The position numbers were made by a program, and so were the translations under genes. A stretch of 64,000 nt of DNA. Origin: Bradyrhizobium zhengyangense. Its GTDB lineage: Bacteria; Pseudomonadota; Alphaproteobacteria; Rhizobiales; Xanthobacteraceae. The stretch spans positions 62,001 to 126,000 of the forward strand of contig NZ_JAKLUA010000010.1 in assembly GCF_022012435.1 (NCBI RefSeq). Reading direction: 5' to 3'. Position 1 is the stretch's first letter. Each line of letters starts with the position of its first letter. Of the stretch, positions 26,592-36,321 are shown one piece after another. The notes under the pieces were generated by a model that was not told the DNA's origin, ran no database searches, and saw only the letters and a program-made list of their open reading frames with translations.

Positions 26592-29500
26592 ATGAACCTT
26601 TCATCGTTTATGGGTACCGGCTGGGCCCACGGTCCGCAGGTTCTTTGCGACGAAGAAGGGATTCTGCTGTGCCGTACCTCCCGCGAACGCATTGACGGTG
26701 AACGGCAGGTTGTGCTGGCCGTCGTTCCGGCCGCCGAGCATCCAAGCCCGCAAAGCCTCGACCGGCTGGCTCACGAATTTGCACTGAAGGACGAACTGGA
26801 CAGTGCCTGGGCGGCGAAGCCGCTCGAGCTGCTGCAGGATCACGGCCGCACCATTCTCGTCCTCGAGGATTCCGGCGGCGAGCCACTGACCTGGCTGACC
26901 GACGCCCCCATGGAGACGGGCAGTTTCCTGCGCCTCGCGGTCCAGATCGCCGCCGCGCTCGGCAAGGTCCATCAACAGGGACTGGTGCACAAGGATATCA
27001 AACCGGCAAATATCCTGGTGAGCCGCAGCAACGGCAGCGTGCACCTCACCGGCTTCGGCTTCGCAACCCGCCGCCCACGCGAACGGCTGTCCGCGGCCGC
27101 GCAAGAGCAGATCGCCGGTACGTTCGCCTACATGTCCCCCGAGCAGACCGGGCGGATGAATCGCTCGATCGACTCCCGAAGCGATCTCTACTCGCTCGGC
27201 ATCACGCTCTATCAGATGGTCACCGGCTCGTTGCCATTCGTCGCTGGTGATCCGATGGAATGGGTGCATTGTCACGTTGCAAGAGAGCCGGAAGCCCCGG
27301 CCAAGCGATGCGGCGACGTCCCCCGTGCGGTGTCCAGGCTGATCATGAAACTGCTCTCCAAGATGGCCGAGGAGCGCTACCAGACCGCAGGCGGCGCCGA
27401 GAGGGACCTGCAACGTTGCCTTTCCGAATGGGAGCTTAGGCATCGCATCGAAGACTTCCCGCTGGGCGAGCACGACACGCCCGATCGGCTCCTCGTTCCC
27501 GAGAAGCTGTACGGACGAACGGCCGAGCGCGAGATGCTGTTCGCCTCGTTCGAGCGCATCGTCAGAAGCGGCGCGCCCGAGCTTGCGCTGGTCTCCGGAT
27601 ATTCCGGCATCGGCAAATCCTCCGTCGTCAACGAGCTGCACAAGGTGCTGGTGCCTTCGCACGGCTTGTTTGCGTCAGGCAAATTCGACCAGCACAAACG
27701 CGACATCCCCTACGCCACGCTTGCCAAGGCATTCCAGGGCCTCGTCCGACCCCTTCTCGGCAAACGCGAAGCCGAGCTAAGCGAGTGGCGCCAAGCCCTG
27801 CAAGACGCGCTAGGTCCAAACGGACAGCTCGTCGTGGATCTGGTCCCGGAGCTGAAAGCCGTCGTCGGTGAACAGCCGCCTGTCCCGGAGCTGTCGCTCC
27901 AGCACGCGCAAAGCCGCTTTCACCGCGTACTCGAGCAGTTCATCGGCGTGTTTGCGCGGGCCGAACATCCCCTGGTGCTGTTCCTCGATGATTTGCAATG
28001 GCTCGATATGGCGACGTTCGAGCTGCTCGAGGACATCCTGACCCGGTCAGAGCTGAAGCACCTGATGCTGATCGGCGCTTACCGCGACAACGAGGTGGAT
28101 TCCGCTCATCCGGTCATGCGCATGCGCGAGGCGATCAAGGCGCGCGGTCGACAGGTGGTGGAGATCACGCTCGCGCCTCTCGGCCGCAGGCATCTCGGCC
28201 AGTTGCTTGCCGATACGCTACGTTGCGAGCCCAGACAAGCAGCGCCATTGATCCAGCTCGTGCACGAGAAGACCGCAGGCAATCCGTTTTTCGCCATCCA
28301 GTTCATGTTCTCGCTGGTCGACGAAGGCCTGCTTGCCTTCGACCATGATGCGATCAGCTGGTCCTGGGATCTCGAGCGCATTCACGCCAAGCGATACACC
28401 GACAATGTCGTCGACCTCATGCTGGGGAAGCTCACCCGGTTGCCCCTGCCGACACGCACGGCTCTGCAGCAGATGGCCTGCCTCGGAAATGTCGCCGAGG
28501 TGCCAGTGCTTTCGGTCGTGCTCGGCACCTCCGAAGATCAGGTCAACGAAGATCTGTGGCCCGCCGTTCGCCAGGAATTCGTAGAGCCGCAAGCTGGCAC
28601 CTACCGCTTCGTCCACGACCGGTTTCAGGAGGCAGCCTATGCGCTGATTCCGGAGCAGGAACGGGCTGCGGCGCATCTGCGCATCGGCCGCTTGTTCGCA
28701 GCGAGAGCCGCGCCTGATACCGTCGAGGACGACGTCTTCGAGATCGTCAGCCAGCTCAACCGCGGCACGGCCTTGATTACCGCACCCGACGAGCGCGTCA
28801 GGCTGGCGGAGCTCAATCTGCTGGCTGGTCGCCGCGCCAAGGCCGCGACGGCCTTCACCATGGCGCACGCTCACTTCGCGGCTGGCGAGGCCATGCTACC
28901 CCGGGATCGCTGGGAGCAACATTACACGCTCAGTTTCGCGCTGGCCCTCCAGCGCGCCGAATGCGAATTCCTCGCAGGCGACCACGCGGCTGCGAACTTG
29001 CGTCTCGCAGAACTGGCTGAGCGGGCCGCCACCCTGCCCGATCTCGCGGCAGTCACCCGGCTGCGGATGGAGCCAAGCGATCGCGACGTCGAGACCGCGC
29101 TCGACTATCTGCGACGCGTCGGTATCGACTGGTCCGCGCACCCAACGCCGGATGAAGTCCAGCGAGAATATCACCGGATGTGGCAGGCGATCGGTGACCG
29201 TCCGATCGAGGCCCTGCTCGATCTGCCGCAGATGGCCGATCCGGTCGCGCGCGGAACCATGGATGTCCTTACGGTGCTGGTTTCGCCAGCCTGGTACATC
29301 GACGAGGGCCTGCGTCGCCTGATCATCGGACGCATGGCCAATCTCAGCCTGCAATACGGCAACTCCGACGCGTCGTGCCTCGCCTATATCGTGCTCGGCA
29401 CAGTGCTCGGCCCCGACTTCGACGACTACGCTGCCGGCTATCGTTTTGCCAGGCTCGGCCTCGATCTGGTCGAGACGCGCGGACTGGACCGGTTCAAGGC

Positions 29501-32500
29501 CCGCGTCTATCTCGGCTTCGGCAGCTGGACGCGAGATGTGAGGACAGGCCGCCCGTGGCTGAAGCGCGCCTTTGACGCCGCGCAGCAAGTCGGCGACGTG
29601 AACTATGCGAGCTTCACCCGTCATCACTTCCTGACGCACCTTCTCGCCTGCGGCGATCCCCTTGCCGAAGTGCAACAGGAGGCCGAAGCGGGGCTCGATT
29701 TCGCACGCCGGGCGCGTGTCGACCTTGCGGCGGATCGAATTATTGGGCAGTTGCAACTCATCCGGTCGCTGCGCGGCCTCACCACGAAATTCGGCAGCTT
29801 CGACGATGCCGCCTTCAACGAGGCGCAGTTCGAACGTCGTCTCGAGACGGAGCCGTACCTGGAGCAGGCCGGATTCTGGTACTGGACCCGCAAGCTGCAG
29901 GCACGTGTGCTTGCCAACGATCCCGCCGCCATCGCCGCCGCAGCAAAGGCCGACAAGCTCTTGTGGACATCGAAAGCACTGTTCGATCGGATTGACTTCC
30001 ACTTCTATGCGGCCTTGGCCGAAGGCGCGTGTTGCGAGGTCGCCGCCCCGGGCGATCGAGCCCGGCATCTCGACGCACTGATCCGCCACCACCGCGAGCT
30101 TCAGCAATTGGCCGAGATCAGCCCGGAAGACTTCACCGACCGCGCCGCTCTCATCTCGGCTGAAATCGCGCGCATCGAAGATCGCGAGCTCGATGCGATG
30201 CGATTCTACGATCGGGCGATCGCCGCTGCGCACGCAAACGGCTTTCCTCAGAATGAGGCCATCGCAAATGAGCTCGCCGGGCGCTTCTATACGACGCGCG
30301 GCTTCGACAAGATCGCCAATGCTTATCTGCGCGACGCCCACTACGGATTCATTCGCTGGGGAGCCGAGCCGAAGGTCAGGCAGCTCGAACACCTCTATCC
30401 TCGGCTCCACGTCGCCGAAGATACCGGCTCCGGAAGCCGGCTGACCATTCAGCATATGGACGTCACCACCGTGGTGAAGGCGTCTCAGGCCGTCTCAAGT
30501 GAAATCGAGCTGCCGAAGCTGATCGAGACGCTGATGAAGATCGTGCTGCAAAACGCCGGCGCCGATCGCGGCCTGCTGATCTTGTCGCGGCACGACGACT
30601 TCCGCATCGAGGCGGAGGGCCAATCCAGGGGCGACGAGTTCACGGTCGCGATGCGTCAAACCTCGCTCTCGACACCGGATTGTCCGGAGGCCTTGTTGCG
30701 CTACGTCATTCGCGCGCAAAAGCCTCTCATCGTCGACGACGCGACGCGGCCCGATCCGCTCTACGGTGACGACTATGTGCGTCGCCGACATCCAAGATCC
30801 ATGCTTTGCCTGCCACTGCTGAAACAAGCCAAGCTCATCGGCTTGCTGTATCTGGAAAATACGCTGACGACGCACGCCTTCACGCCGGATCGTGTGGCGG
30901 TGCTGGACCTGCTCGCGGCCCAAGCGGCGATTTCGCTGGAGAACACGCTGCTCTACCGCGACCTTCAGGAGCGCGAGGCACGCATCCGCCGGCTCGTCGA
31001 TTCCAACATTATCGGCATCCTGTTCTGGGACGGCAGCGGCGACATCAGCTACGCCAACGATGCCTTCCTGAGCATGACCGGATATTCCAGGCAGGACCTG
31101 GTCTCGAACGCCATCCGCTGGAACGATATGACCCCGGCGGAATATCGCGACGAAGACGCGCAGCGGGTCGAGCAGCTCAGGACATCGGGGCAGACCGCCT
31201 CGCGGGAAAAGGAGTTCATCAGGAAAGACGGCAGCCGCGTGCCTGTTCTCATCGGGTCCGCCTCGCTGGCCGGGTCGTCCGATCAATGCGTCTCGTTCGT
31301 GCTCGACCTCACGGCGCGAAAGCAGGCCGAGGAAAAATACCGCCTGCTGATGGAGCAGGCGCACGACGCGATCCTGGTTCTTGACCAAAGCGGCCGCGTG
31401 ATTGAGGCTAACCGCACGGCTGGTGTGATGCTGGGGCGGGCTCGGGAGCAGATCATCGGCCTGCCGTTCCGATCCATCCTCGTTCCGGCTGACGCAGCCG
31501 AGGTTGCCAGCCTGCTGGCGCCGAATTCGACCGGCCTGCTGCAACTTCGCCTGCACGGCCCCGACGACAAGGGCCTCGATGTCGAAATGTCTGCCGCTCA
31601 CGTCTCGACGGGCGGCCAGGAGCTGATCATCGTGATCGGACGCGACATCAGCCAGCGTCTGCGCCTCGAGCAGCAGCTGCGCCAGGCGCAGAAGATGGAC
31701 GCGGTCGGCCAGCTCACTGGTGGTGTCGCCCATGACTTCAACAACATCCTGACTGTTATCACCGGAACCATCCAGATCCTGATTGACGGGCTTGCGGATC
31801 AGCCTGACCTCGTCGCCATTGCACATATGATCGACGACGCCGCCACCCGCGGCGCCGATCTGACGATGCAGCTCCTCGCATTCGCGCGAAGGCAGCCACT
31901 GCAACCCCGCAACGTCGACGTCAACAATCTCATTGTCGATACCGCAAAGCTGCTACGGCCAACGCTGGGCGAGCACATCGAGGTCGGCTCCACGCTGCAA
32001 ACGGATTGCTGGCAGGCGTTGATCGACCCGGGCCAGCTCTCGACCGCCCTGATCAACCTCGCCGTCAACGCCCGCGATGCAATGATAGGCGGAGGCAAGA
32101 TCTCCTTTGGCAGCGCTAATGCCAGCTTTGGCCCGGACAATTCGGGCCCCGACGACACTATCGGCGACTTTGTCCTCGTCACGGTGAGCGATACCGGCAC
32201 GGGCATTCCCAAGGCTATCCGGGACAAGATCTTCGAGCCCTTCTTCACGACCAAGGAGCTTGGCAAGGGAACGGGCCTCGGCTTGAGCATGGTGTATGGC
32301 TTCATCAAGCAGTCAGGCGGACATATTAGAATCGACACCGAAGAAAGGCTGGGAACGACCTTCAGCCTGTACCTGCCCCGCTCGACGCAGGCCGCAGCCT
32401 CCGCGAGCGTGATGACGAAAGGCGAGCTGCAACGCGGCAGTGAAACCATCCTTCTGGTCGAGGACGACGAGCTGGTCCGCAACTACGTCGAAGCGCAGCT

Positions 32501-32828
32501 GAAGAGCTTCGGCTATCGCACGATCGCGGCCGCTAACGGCCCGGAGGCCCTCGCGCTCGTCGACCAAGGCACGGCCTTCGATCTGCTTTTCACCGATGTC
32601 GTCATGCCCGGCGGGATGAACGGCCGCGAACTTGCCGATGCCGTGATCCAGCGGCGCCCTGGCGTGCCCGTGCTCTATATGTCGGGCTATCCGGAAGCCG
32701 CCATGATGCATGACGGTCGACTCGACCCGGATATCACCCTGCTGAGCAAGCCGTACCGGCCCGCAGATCTGGCGCATGCCATTCGCCAGGTCCTCGACTC
32801 GCGAGGACGTCCCGGCCCTACACGTTGA
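26592..32828 (+). CDS. Giant kinase-like / AAA ATPase / GAF-PAS-histidine kinase-receiver fusion
   Basis: About 2078 residues. Order: Ser/Thr protein-kinase-like domain (about 20-290); P-loop ATPase of the MalT/AfsR type (Walker A GYSGIGKSS with Lys342; Walker B LVLFLDDLQWLD near 462); helical TPR-like region (about 700-1270); GAF (about 1300-1450); PAS (from 1466) and PAS (from 1581); HisKA with His1714 in GGVAHDFNN; ATPase domain (DTGTGIP, GKGTGLGLSM); receiver with Asp2002. No membrane segments are visible, so it is cytoplasmic. The kinase keeps HKDIKPAN (Asp135), but the usual ATP-binding Lys is Ala43 (VVLAVV) and the DFG Asp is Gly154 (TGFG), suggesting a pseudokinase. An ATG is chosen; a TTG 42 bases upstream is less likely, and the ribosome site is weak. 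Confidence 0.88.
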   Translation: MNLSSFMGTGWAHGPQVLCDEEGILLCRTSRERIDGERQVVLAVVPAAEHPSPQSLDRLAHEFALKDELDSAWAAKPLELLQDHGRTILVLEDSGGEPLTWLTDAPMETGSFLRLAVQIAAALGKVHQQGLVHKDIKPANILVSRSNGSVHLTGFGFATRRPRERLSAAAQEQIAGTFAYMSPEQTGRMNRSIDSRSDLYSLGITLYQMVTGSLPFVAGDPMEWVHCHVAREPEAPAKRCGDVPRAVSRLIMKLLSKMAEERYQTAGGAERDLQRCLSEWELRHRIEDFPLGEHDTPDRLLVPEKLYGRTAEREMLFASFERIVRSGAPELALVSGYSGIGKSSVVNELHKVLVPSHGLFASGKFDQHKRDIPYATLAKAFQGLVRPLLGKREAELSEWRQALQDALGPNGQLVVDLVPELKAVVGEQPPVPELSLQHAQSRFHRVLEQFIGVFARAEHPLVLFLDDLQWLDMATFELLEDILTRSELKHLMLIGAYRDNEVDSAHPVMRMREAIKARGRQVVEITLAPLGRRHLGQLLADTLRCEPRQAAPLIQLVHEKTAGNPFFAIQFMFSLVDEGLLAFDHDAISWSWDLERIHAKRYTDNVVDLMLGKLTRLPLPTRTALQQMACLGNVAEVPVLSVVLGTSEDQVNEDLWPAVRQEFVEPQAGTYRFVHDRFQEAAYALIPEQERAAAHLRIGRLFAARAAPDTVEDDVFEIVSQLNRGTALITAPDERVRLAELNLLAGRRAKAATAFTMAHAHFAAGEAMLPRDRWEQHYTLSFALALQRAECEFLAGDHAAANLRLAELAERAATLPDLAAVTRLRMEPSDRDVETALDYLRRVGIDWSAHPTPDEVQREYHRMWQAIGDRPIEALLDLPQMADPVARGTMDVLTVLVSPAWYIDEGLRRLIIGRMANLSLQYGNSDASCLAYIVLGTVLGPDFDDYAAGYRFARLGLDLVETRGLDRFKARVYLGFGSWTRDVRTGRPWLKRAFDAAQQVGDVNYASFTRHHFLTHLLACGDPLAEVQQEAEAGLDFARRARVDLAADRIIGQLQLIRSLRGLTTKFGSFDDAAFNEAQFERRLETEPYLEQAGFWYWTRKLQARVLANDPAAIAAAAKADKLLWTSKALFDRIDFHFYAALAEGACCEVAAPGDRARHLDALIRHHRELQQLAEISPEDFTDRAALISAEIARIEDRELDAMRFYDRAIAAAHANGFPQNEAIANELAGRFYTTRGFDKIANAYLRDAHYGFIRWGAEPKVRQLEHLYPRLHVAEDTGSGSRLTIQHMDVTTVVKASQAVSSEIELPKLIETLMKIVLQNAGADRGLLILSRHDDFRIEAEGQSRGDEFTVAMRQTSLSTPDCPEALLRYVIRAQKPLIVDDATRPDPLYGDDYVRRRHPRSMLCLPLLKQAKLIGLLYLENTLTTHAFTPDRVAVLDLLAAQAAISLENTLLYRDLQEREARIRRLVDSNIIGILFWDGSGDISYANDAFLSMTGYSRQDLVSNAIRWNDMTPAEYRDEDAQRVEQLRTSGQTASREKEFIRKDGSRVPVLIGSASLAGSSDQCVSFVLDLTARKQAEEKYRLLMEQAHDAILVLDQSGRVIEANRTAGVMLGRAREQIIGLPFRSILVPADAAEVASLLAPNSTGLLQLRLHGPDDKGLDVEMSAAHVSTGGQELIIVIGRDISQRLRLEQQLRQAQKMDAVGQLTGGVAHDFNNILTVITGTIQILIDGLADQPDLVAIAHMIDDAATRGADLTMQLLAFARRQPLQPRNVDVNNLIVDTAKLLRPTLGEHIEVGSTLQTDCWQALIDPGQLSTALINLAVNARDAMIGGGKISFGSANASFGPDNSGPDDTIGDFVLVTVSDTGTGIPKAIRDKIFEPFFTTKELGKGTGLGLSMVYGFIKQSGGHIRIDTEERLGTTFSLYLPRSTQAAASASVMTKGELQRGSETILLVEDDELVRNYVEAQLKSFGYRTIAAANGPEALALVDQGTAFDLLFTDVVMPGGMNGRELADAVIQRRPGVPVLYMSGYPEAAMMHDGRLDPDITLLSKPYRPADLAHAIRQVLDSRGRPGPTR

Positions 32829-32882
32829 ATACCACAGCGATCGACAACTCCTCCGCTCGCACCTACCCAAGCTTTGCCATCC

Positions 32883-34427
32883 TCAGCTCGCGGACAGATG
32901 AATCACATTCCACGACGCCGGCTTGAGCGTCGTCTGCAATCGTCCACCATCGAACGACACATCCTGCAGCGGCGCCGGCTTGACCTTAGTCGGCGCGGTC
33001 TTGGTATTCGTTGCCTTGAGATCATCATGCCGGAGCTCGAGCCGCTCGCTCACCGTCAGCCTGCCGAAGCTTCTCGCCTCGACGCTCACCTCCATCTCCT
33101 GCCTCAGATCCCGATTGAGCAGAAACAGCGACAGGCCGCCATCCTCTGCCGCCACGGCCGCGATCTTCAGATAGGGCACGTTAGGCACGGGAAAAAATTG
33201 CTCCTGGGTGCCACGGGGATCGTAGTAGTGGGAATCGTAGGTTTCGGACTCCGCCTGCGCGCGCAAGACCTTGCCGCGGCCGAAGCGGGTCATGTGCGCG
33301 AACGGAAAGAAGGTGGTCTGGCGCCACGCGCCGCCGCCCGTCTCGGTCATGATCGGTGCGATGACGTTGACGAGTTGCGCGAGGCAGGCGACCCTGACCC
33401 GATCGGCATGATTGAGCAGGGAGATGCAGGCGCCACCGAAGGCGAGCGCGTCCTCCATCGTGTAGATTTCCTCGAGGATCGGCGGCGCCACCGGCCAGCC
33501 TTCCTTGACCCGGTCGGCGCGATTGCGCCGCGTTCGGTACCAGACGTTCCATTCATCGAAGCTCAGCATCAGGCGCTTGCTGGAACGCCGCTTGGCGGCA
33601 ACCGCGTCGGCGATCGCAACGACCTCGTCGATGAAGCTGTCCATCAGGTCGGGGCTGGCGAGAAAGGACGCCGTGTCCTGCTTGTAATTGTTGAGATAGG
33701 TATGAAGGGAAATGTAGTCGACGTGATCGAAGGTATGCTCGAGGACCGTGTCCTCCCACTGGCCGAAGGTCGGCATGTTGCGGCCCGACGAACCGCACGC
33801 CGCGAGCTCGATGGTGGGATCTATCCAGCGCATCATCTTGGCGGCTTCGCGGGCGAGCGCGCCGTAGTCGGCGGCGCTCTTGTGCTCCATCTGCCAGGGC
33901 CCGTCGACCTCGTTGCCGAGGCACCACAGCTTGATGTCGTGCGGCTTGTCCCAGCCGTGGGTGCGGCGCAGCTCCGACCAGGCCGTGCCGCCCGGATGAT
34001 TGCAATATTCGACCAGATTGCGCGCAGCATCGCCGCCGCGGGTGCCGAGATTGACAGCCATCATCGGCGCGACGTCGGCGGCCCTGCACCAGTCCATAAA
34101 TTCATTGGTGCCAAAACTGTTCGGCTCGGTGCTGAACCAGGCGAGGTCAAGACGGGCCGGCCTCGTCTCCAGCGGGCCAACGCCATCCTCCCAATTGTAG
34201 CCCGAGACGAAATTACCGCCGGGATATCGGATGAGCGTCGGGCCAAGCTCCTTCACCAGCGCGAGCACGTCCTTGCGAAAGCCGCTTTCGTCCGCGGTCG
34301 GGTGGCCGGGCTCGTAGAGGCCGCCATAGACGCATCGACCGAGATGTTCGACGAACGCACCAAACAAGCGAGGGTCGGTGTGACCGATGGCGAAGTCGCG
34401 GTCGATCAGAACTCTGGCTTTTCTCAT
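32883..34427 (-). CDS. abfA: GH51 alpha-L-arabinofuranosidase
   Basis: A 514-residue glycoside hydrolase of family GH51. The acid/base Glu173 is in WCLGNEVDGPW and the nucleophile Glu292 in LSFDEWNVWY; GAFVEHLGRCVYGGLYEPG and IRYPGGNFVSGYNWEDG are family hallmarks, and the beta-sandwich C terminus is present. There is no signal peptide, so it removes terminal arabinofuranose residues from oligosaccharides inside the cell. It overlaps the upstream importer ATPase gene by 4 bases and is the last gene of that operon. This argues that the Opp-type importer brings in plant arabino-oligosaccharides. Confidence 0.92.
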   Translation of the reverse strand: MRKARVLIDRDFAIGHTDPRLFGAFVEHLGRCVYGGLYEPGHPTADESGFRKDVLALVKELGPTLIRYPGGNFVSGYNWEDGVGPLETRPARLDLAWFSTEPNSFGTNEFMDWCRAADVAPMMAVNLGTRGGDAARNLVEYCNHPGGTAWSELRRTHGWDKPHDIKLWCLGNEVDGPWQMEHKSAADYGALAREAAKMMRWIDPTIELAACGSSGRNMPTFGQWEDTVLEHTFDHVDYISLHTYLNNYKQDTASFLASPDLMDSFIDEVVAIADAVAAKRRSSKRLMLSFDEWNVWYRTRRNRADRVKEGWPVAPPILEEIYTMEDALAFGGACISLLNHADRVRVACLAQLVNVIAPIMTETGGGAWRQTTFFPFAHMTRFGRGKVLRAQAESETYDSHYYDPRGTQEQFFPVPNVPYLKIAAVAAEDGGLSLFLLNRDLRQEMEVSVEARSFGRLTVSERLELRHDDLKATNTKTAPTKVKPAPLQDVSFDGGRLQTTLKPASWNVIHLSAS

Positions 34428-35293
34428 GCTCTCCTCTCAGGTGCTCCGGGGCTGAGACCGTTCATGTTGGGCGTGACGATCGCCGGGGCGCTGGCGACCT
34501 CAGGCAATAGCACGGCTTCGCGCAACTGGCGCGTATAGGGATGCCGGGGCGCCTTCAGCACCGTTCGCGCATCACCACTTTCGACGACGCTGCCCTTCTG
34601 CATGATCATGATACGATCGCTGATGTAGTAGGCGGTCGCCAGATCGTGCGTGACATAGATGATCGATATCCCCAGCTCATCCCGCAACGTCCTGAACAGA
34701 TTGACGATGGACATGCGCAAGGACGCATCGATCATGGAGACCGGCTCGTCCGCCACGATCAATTTCGGCTCGGCCAGCAGCGCACGGGCGATCGCGACCC
34801 GCTGAAGCTGTCCGCCGGACAGCTCGTGCGGGTACCGGCCACCCACCTCCTTGAGCGACAAGCCCACCTTGTGCAGCGCCGCATCGACGGCCACCGCAGC
34901 CGTGCTCTCACCTGCCGCGCCAGTAAATCGAAGTCGCGTCATAAGTAGATACCGCTCAACCCGCTTCAGCGGATTGAAGGATTCAAACGGATTCTGAAAG
35001 ATCGGCTGCACCTTGTGCATGAATGCCAACCGAGCAGCATTGCCGCCCATCGCCGCAAGATCAGTGCCGTCGAGCACCAGTCTGCCGCTGGTCGGTGTCT
35101 CCATGTTGAGGATCATTCGGGCAAGCGTCGTCTTGCCGCTACCGGATTCGCCGATGATCGCCAGGATCTCCGGCTGCCCGGCCGCAAGCTGCATGCTCAC
35201 CTTGTTCACCGCAACGATCTTCTCCCGCGATAGCAGCCTTCCGCGGGCGAAAGTCTTGCTGACCTCCATGACATCGAGCAGCAGGTCATTCAT
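34424..35293 (-). CDS. Opp/Dpp-type ABC importer ATPase, DppF-like
   Basis: A 289-residue ATPase: Walker A GESGSGKTT at residues 48-56, Q-loop region PIFQNPFESFNP, signature ELSGGQLQRVAIARALL, Walker B LIVADEPVSMID. It is the second ATPase of the five-gene importer. The start is taken at the ATG that overlaps the stop of the first ATPase gene (ATGA). The Opp/Dpp family also imports plant oligosaccharides in rhizobia and thermophiles, which fits the co-transcribed GH51 enzyme. Confidence 0.88.
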   Translation of the reverse strand: MNDLLLDVMEVSKTFARGRLLSREKIVAVNKVSMQLAAGQPEILAIIGESGSGKTTLARMILNMETPTSGRLVLDGTDLAAMGGNAARLAFMHKVQPIFQNPFESFNPLKRVERYLLMTRLRFTGAAGESTAAVAVDAALHKVGLSLKEVGGRYPHELSGGQLQRVAIARALLAEPKLIVADEPVSMIDASLRMSIVNLFRTLRDELGISIIYVTHDLATAYYISDRIMIMQKGSVVESGDARTVLKAPRHPYTRQLREAVLLPEVASAPAIVTPNMNGLSPGAPERRA

Positions 35294-36321
35294 GCGCCGT
35301 CGCCCCCGTTGACGGCGAAGCACGCCACGCGATGCCCGGAGCTCGCTTCACGCATGACAGGAACCTCACGGCAGCAAATCTCGCTTGCGAGCGGACATCG
35401 CGGATGGAAGCGGCAGCCCGACGGGGGATCGGCCAGATTTGGCGGAGCGCCGGCAAGCCCCGCGCGTGGCGCGTCCTCGCCGATGCGCGGAAGGCTGGAG
35501 ATGAGGTTCTTGGTGTAAGGATGCAGCGGGTTCCGGAAGATCTCCGCGGTCGCGGCCTCCTCCACGAGGCGTCCGGCATACATGATGGCGAGACGGTCGG
35601 TGATATGCGCATGTACGCCCATGTCATGCGTGACGAACAGAACCGACGAGCCGGTCTCGCGCTGAATGCCGCGGATCATGCCGAGCACCTCCTTCTGCAC
35701 CACCACGTCGAGCGCGGTGGTCGGCTCGTCGGCAATGATAAATCCGGGACGGCAAATCGTCGCGAGCGCAAGCGCGGCGCGTTGCCGCATCCCGCCCGAG
35801 AGCTCGTGTGGAAAGGCTGTTAGCACTGACGGATCGAGTTTGACGCGAGCCAAATGGGCGACCACCAGTTGCTCGAACTGCTTTAGGCTGCCGCCGATAT
35901 GCGGATAGGCGAAATCGACGAACGAGGATCTGACACGACGCACCGGGTTCAGAACGTTCATTGAACCCTGCATGATGTAGGACAGGTGCCGCCAGCGAAT
36001 CCGCTCCAATTCCGCCCGCGCTGCACGGTGCAATCCGCCATAGCCTGAGAGAAACGCAAACTCCATGCTGCCGCCCACGATCTCGAGCGGGGGCTTGATC
36101 GCACCGGCAATGCTCTTGATCAGCGTGGTCTTGCCCGAGCTCGATTCCCCGGCCAGACCATAGATCTCGCCGCGGCGCACGGTGAAGCTGACACCATCAA
36201 CCGCCCGGATGCCGCGCCTGACGCCGGCATGGCTGGTCCGATAATAGGCTTGCAGATCGCGAACGACGAGAAGCGGCTGAGCCTCTTGATCCCCGTGCGG
36301 CTGCTCGACGCTCGCGTGCAT
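35290..36321 (-). CDS. Opp/Dpp-type ABC importer ATPase, DppD-like
   Basis: A 343-residue ATPase with Walker A GESSSGKTT at residues 58-66, signature ELSGGMRQRAALALA and Walker B FIIADEPTTALDV. The C-terminal Cys-containing extension (GCRFHPRCPLASEICC...) is characteristic of Dpp/Opp ATPases and can bind a [4Fe-4S] cluster in that group. The ATG chosen overlaps the permease stop by one base; the open frame continues 82 codons further upstream, antisense-like and inside the permease gene, and is discounted. Confidence 0.88.
   Translation of the reverse strand: MHASVEQPHGDQEAQPLLVVRDLQAYYRTSHAGVRRGIRAVDGVSFTVRRGEIYGLAGESSSGKTTLIKSIAGAIKPPLEIVGGSMEFAFLSGYGGLHRAARAELERIRWRHLSYIMQGSMNVLNPVRRVRSSFVDFAYPHIGGSLKQFEQLVVAHLARVKLDPSVLTAFPHELSGGMRQRAALALATICRPGFIIADEPTTALDVVVQKEVLGMIRGIQRETGSSVLFVTHDMGVHAHITDRLAIMYAGRLVEEAATAEIFRNPLHPYTKNLISSLPRIGEDAPRAGLAGAPPNLADPPSGCRFHPRCPLASEICCREVPVMREASSGHRVACFAVNGGDGA

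Noticed and set aside
28896..30455. 519-codon open frame on the minus strand
   Set aside because: It is antisense within the giant sensor gene; the sense protein is continuous and domain-rich.
32874..34538. 554-codon open frame on the plus strand
   Set aside because: It is antisense to the GH51 arabinofuranosidase, whose catalytic motifs are intact.
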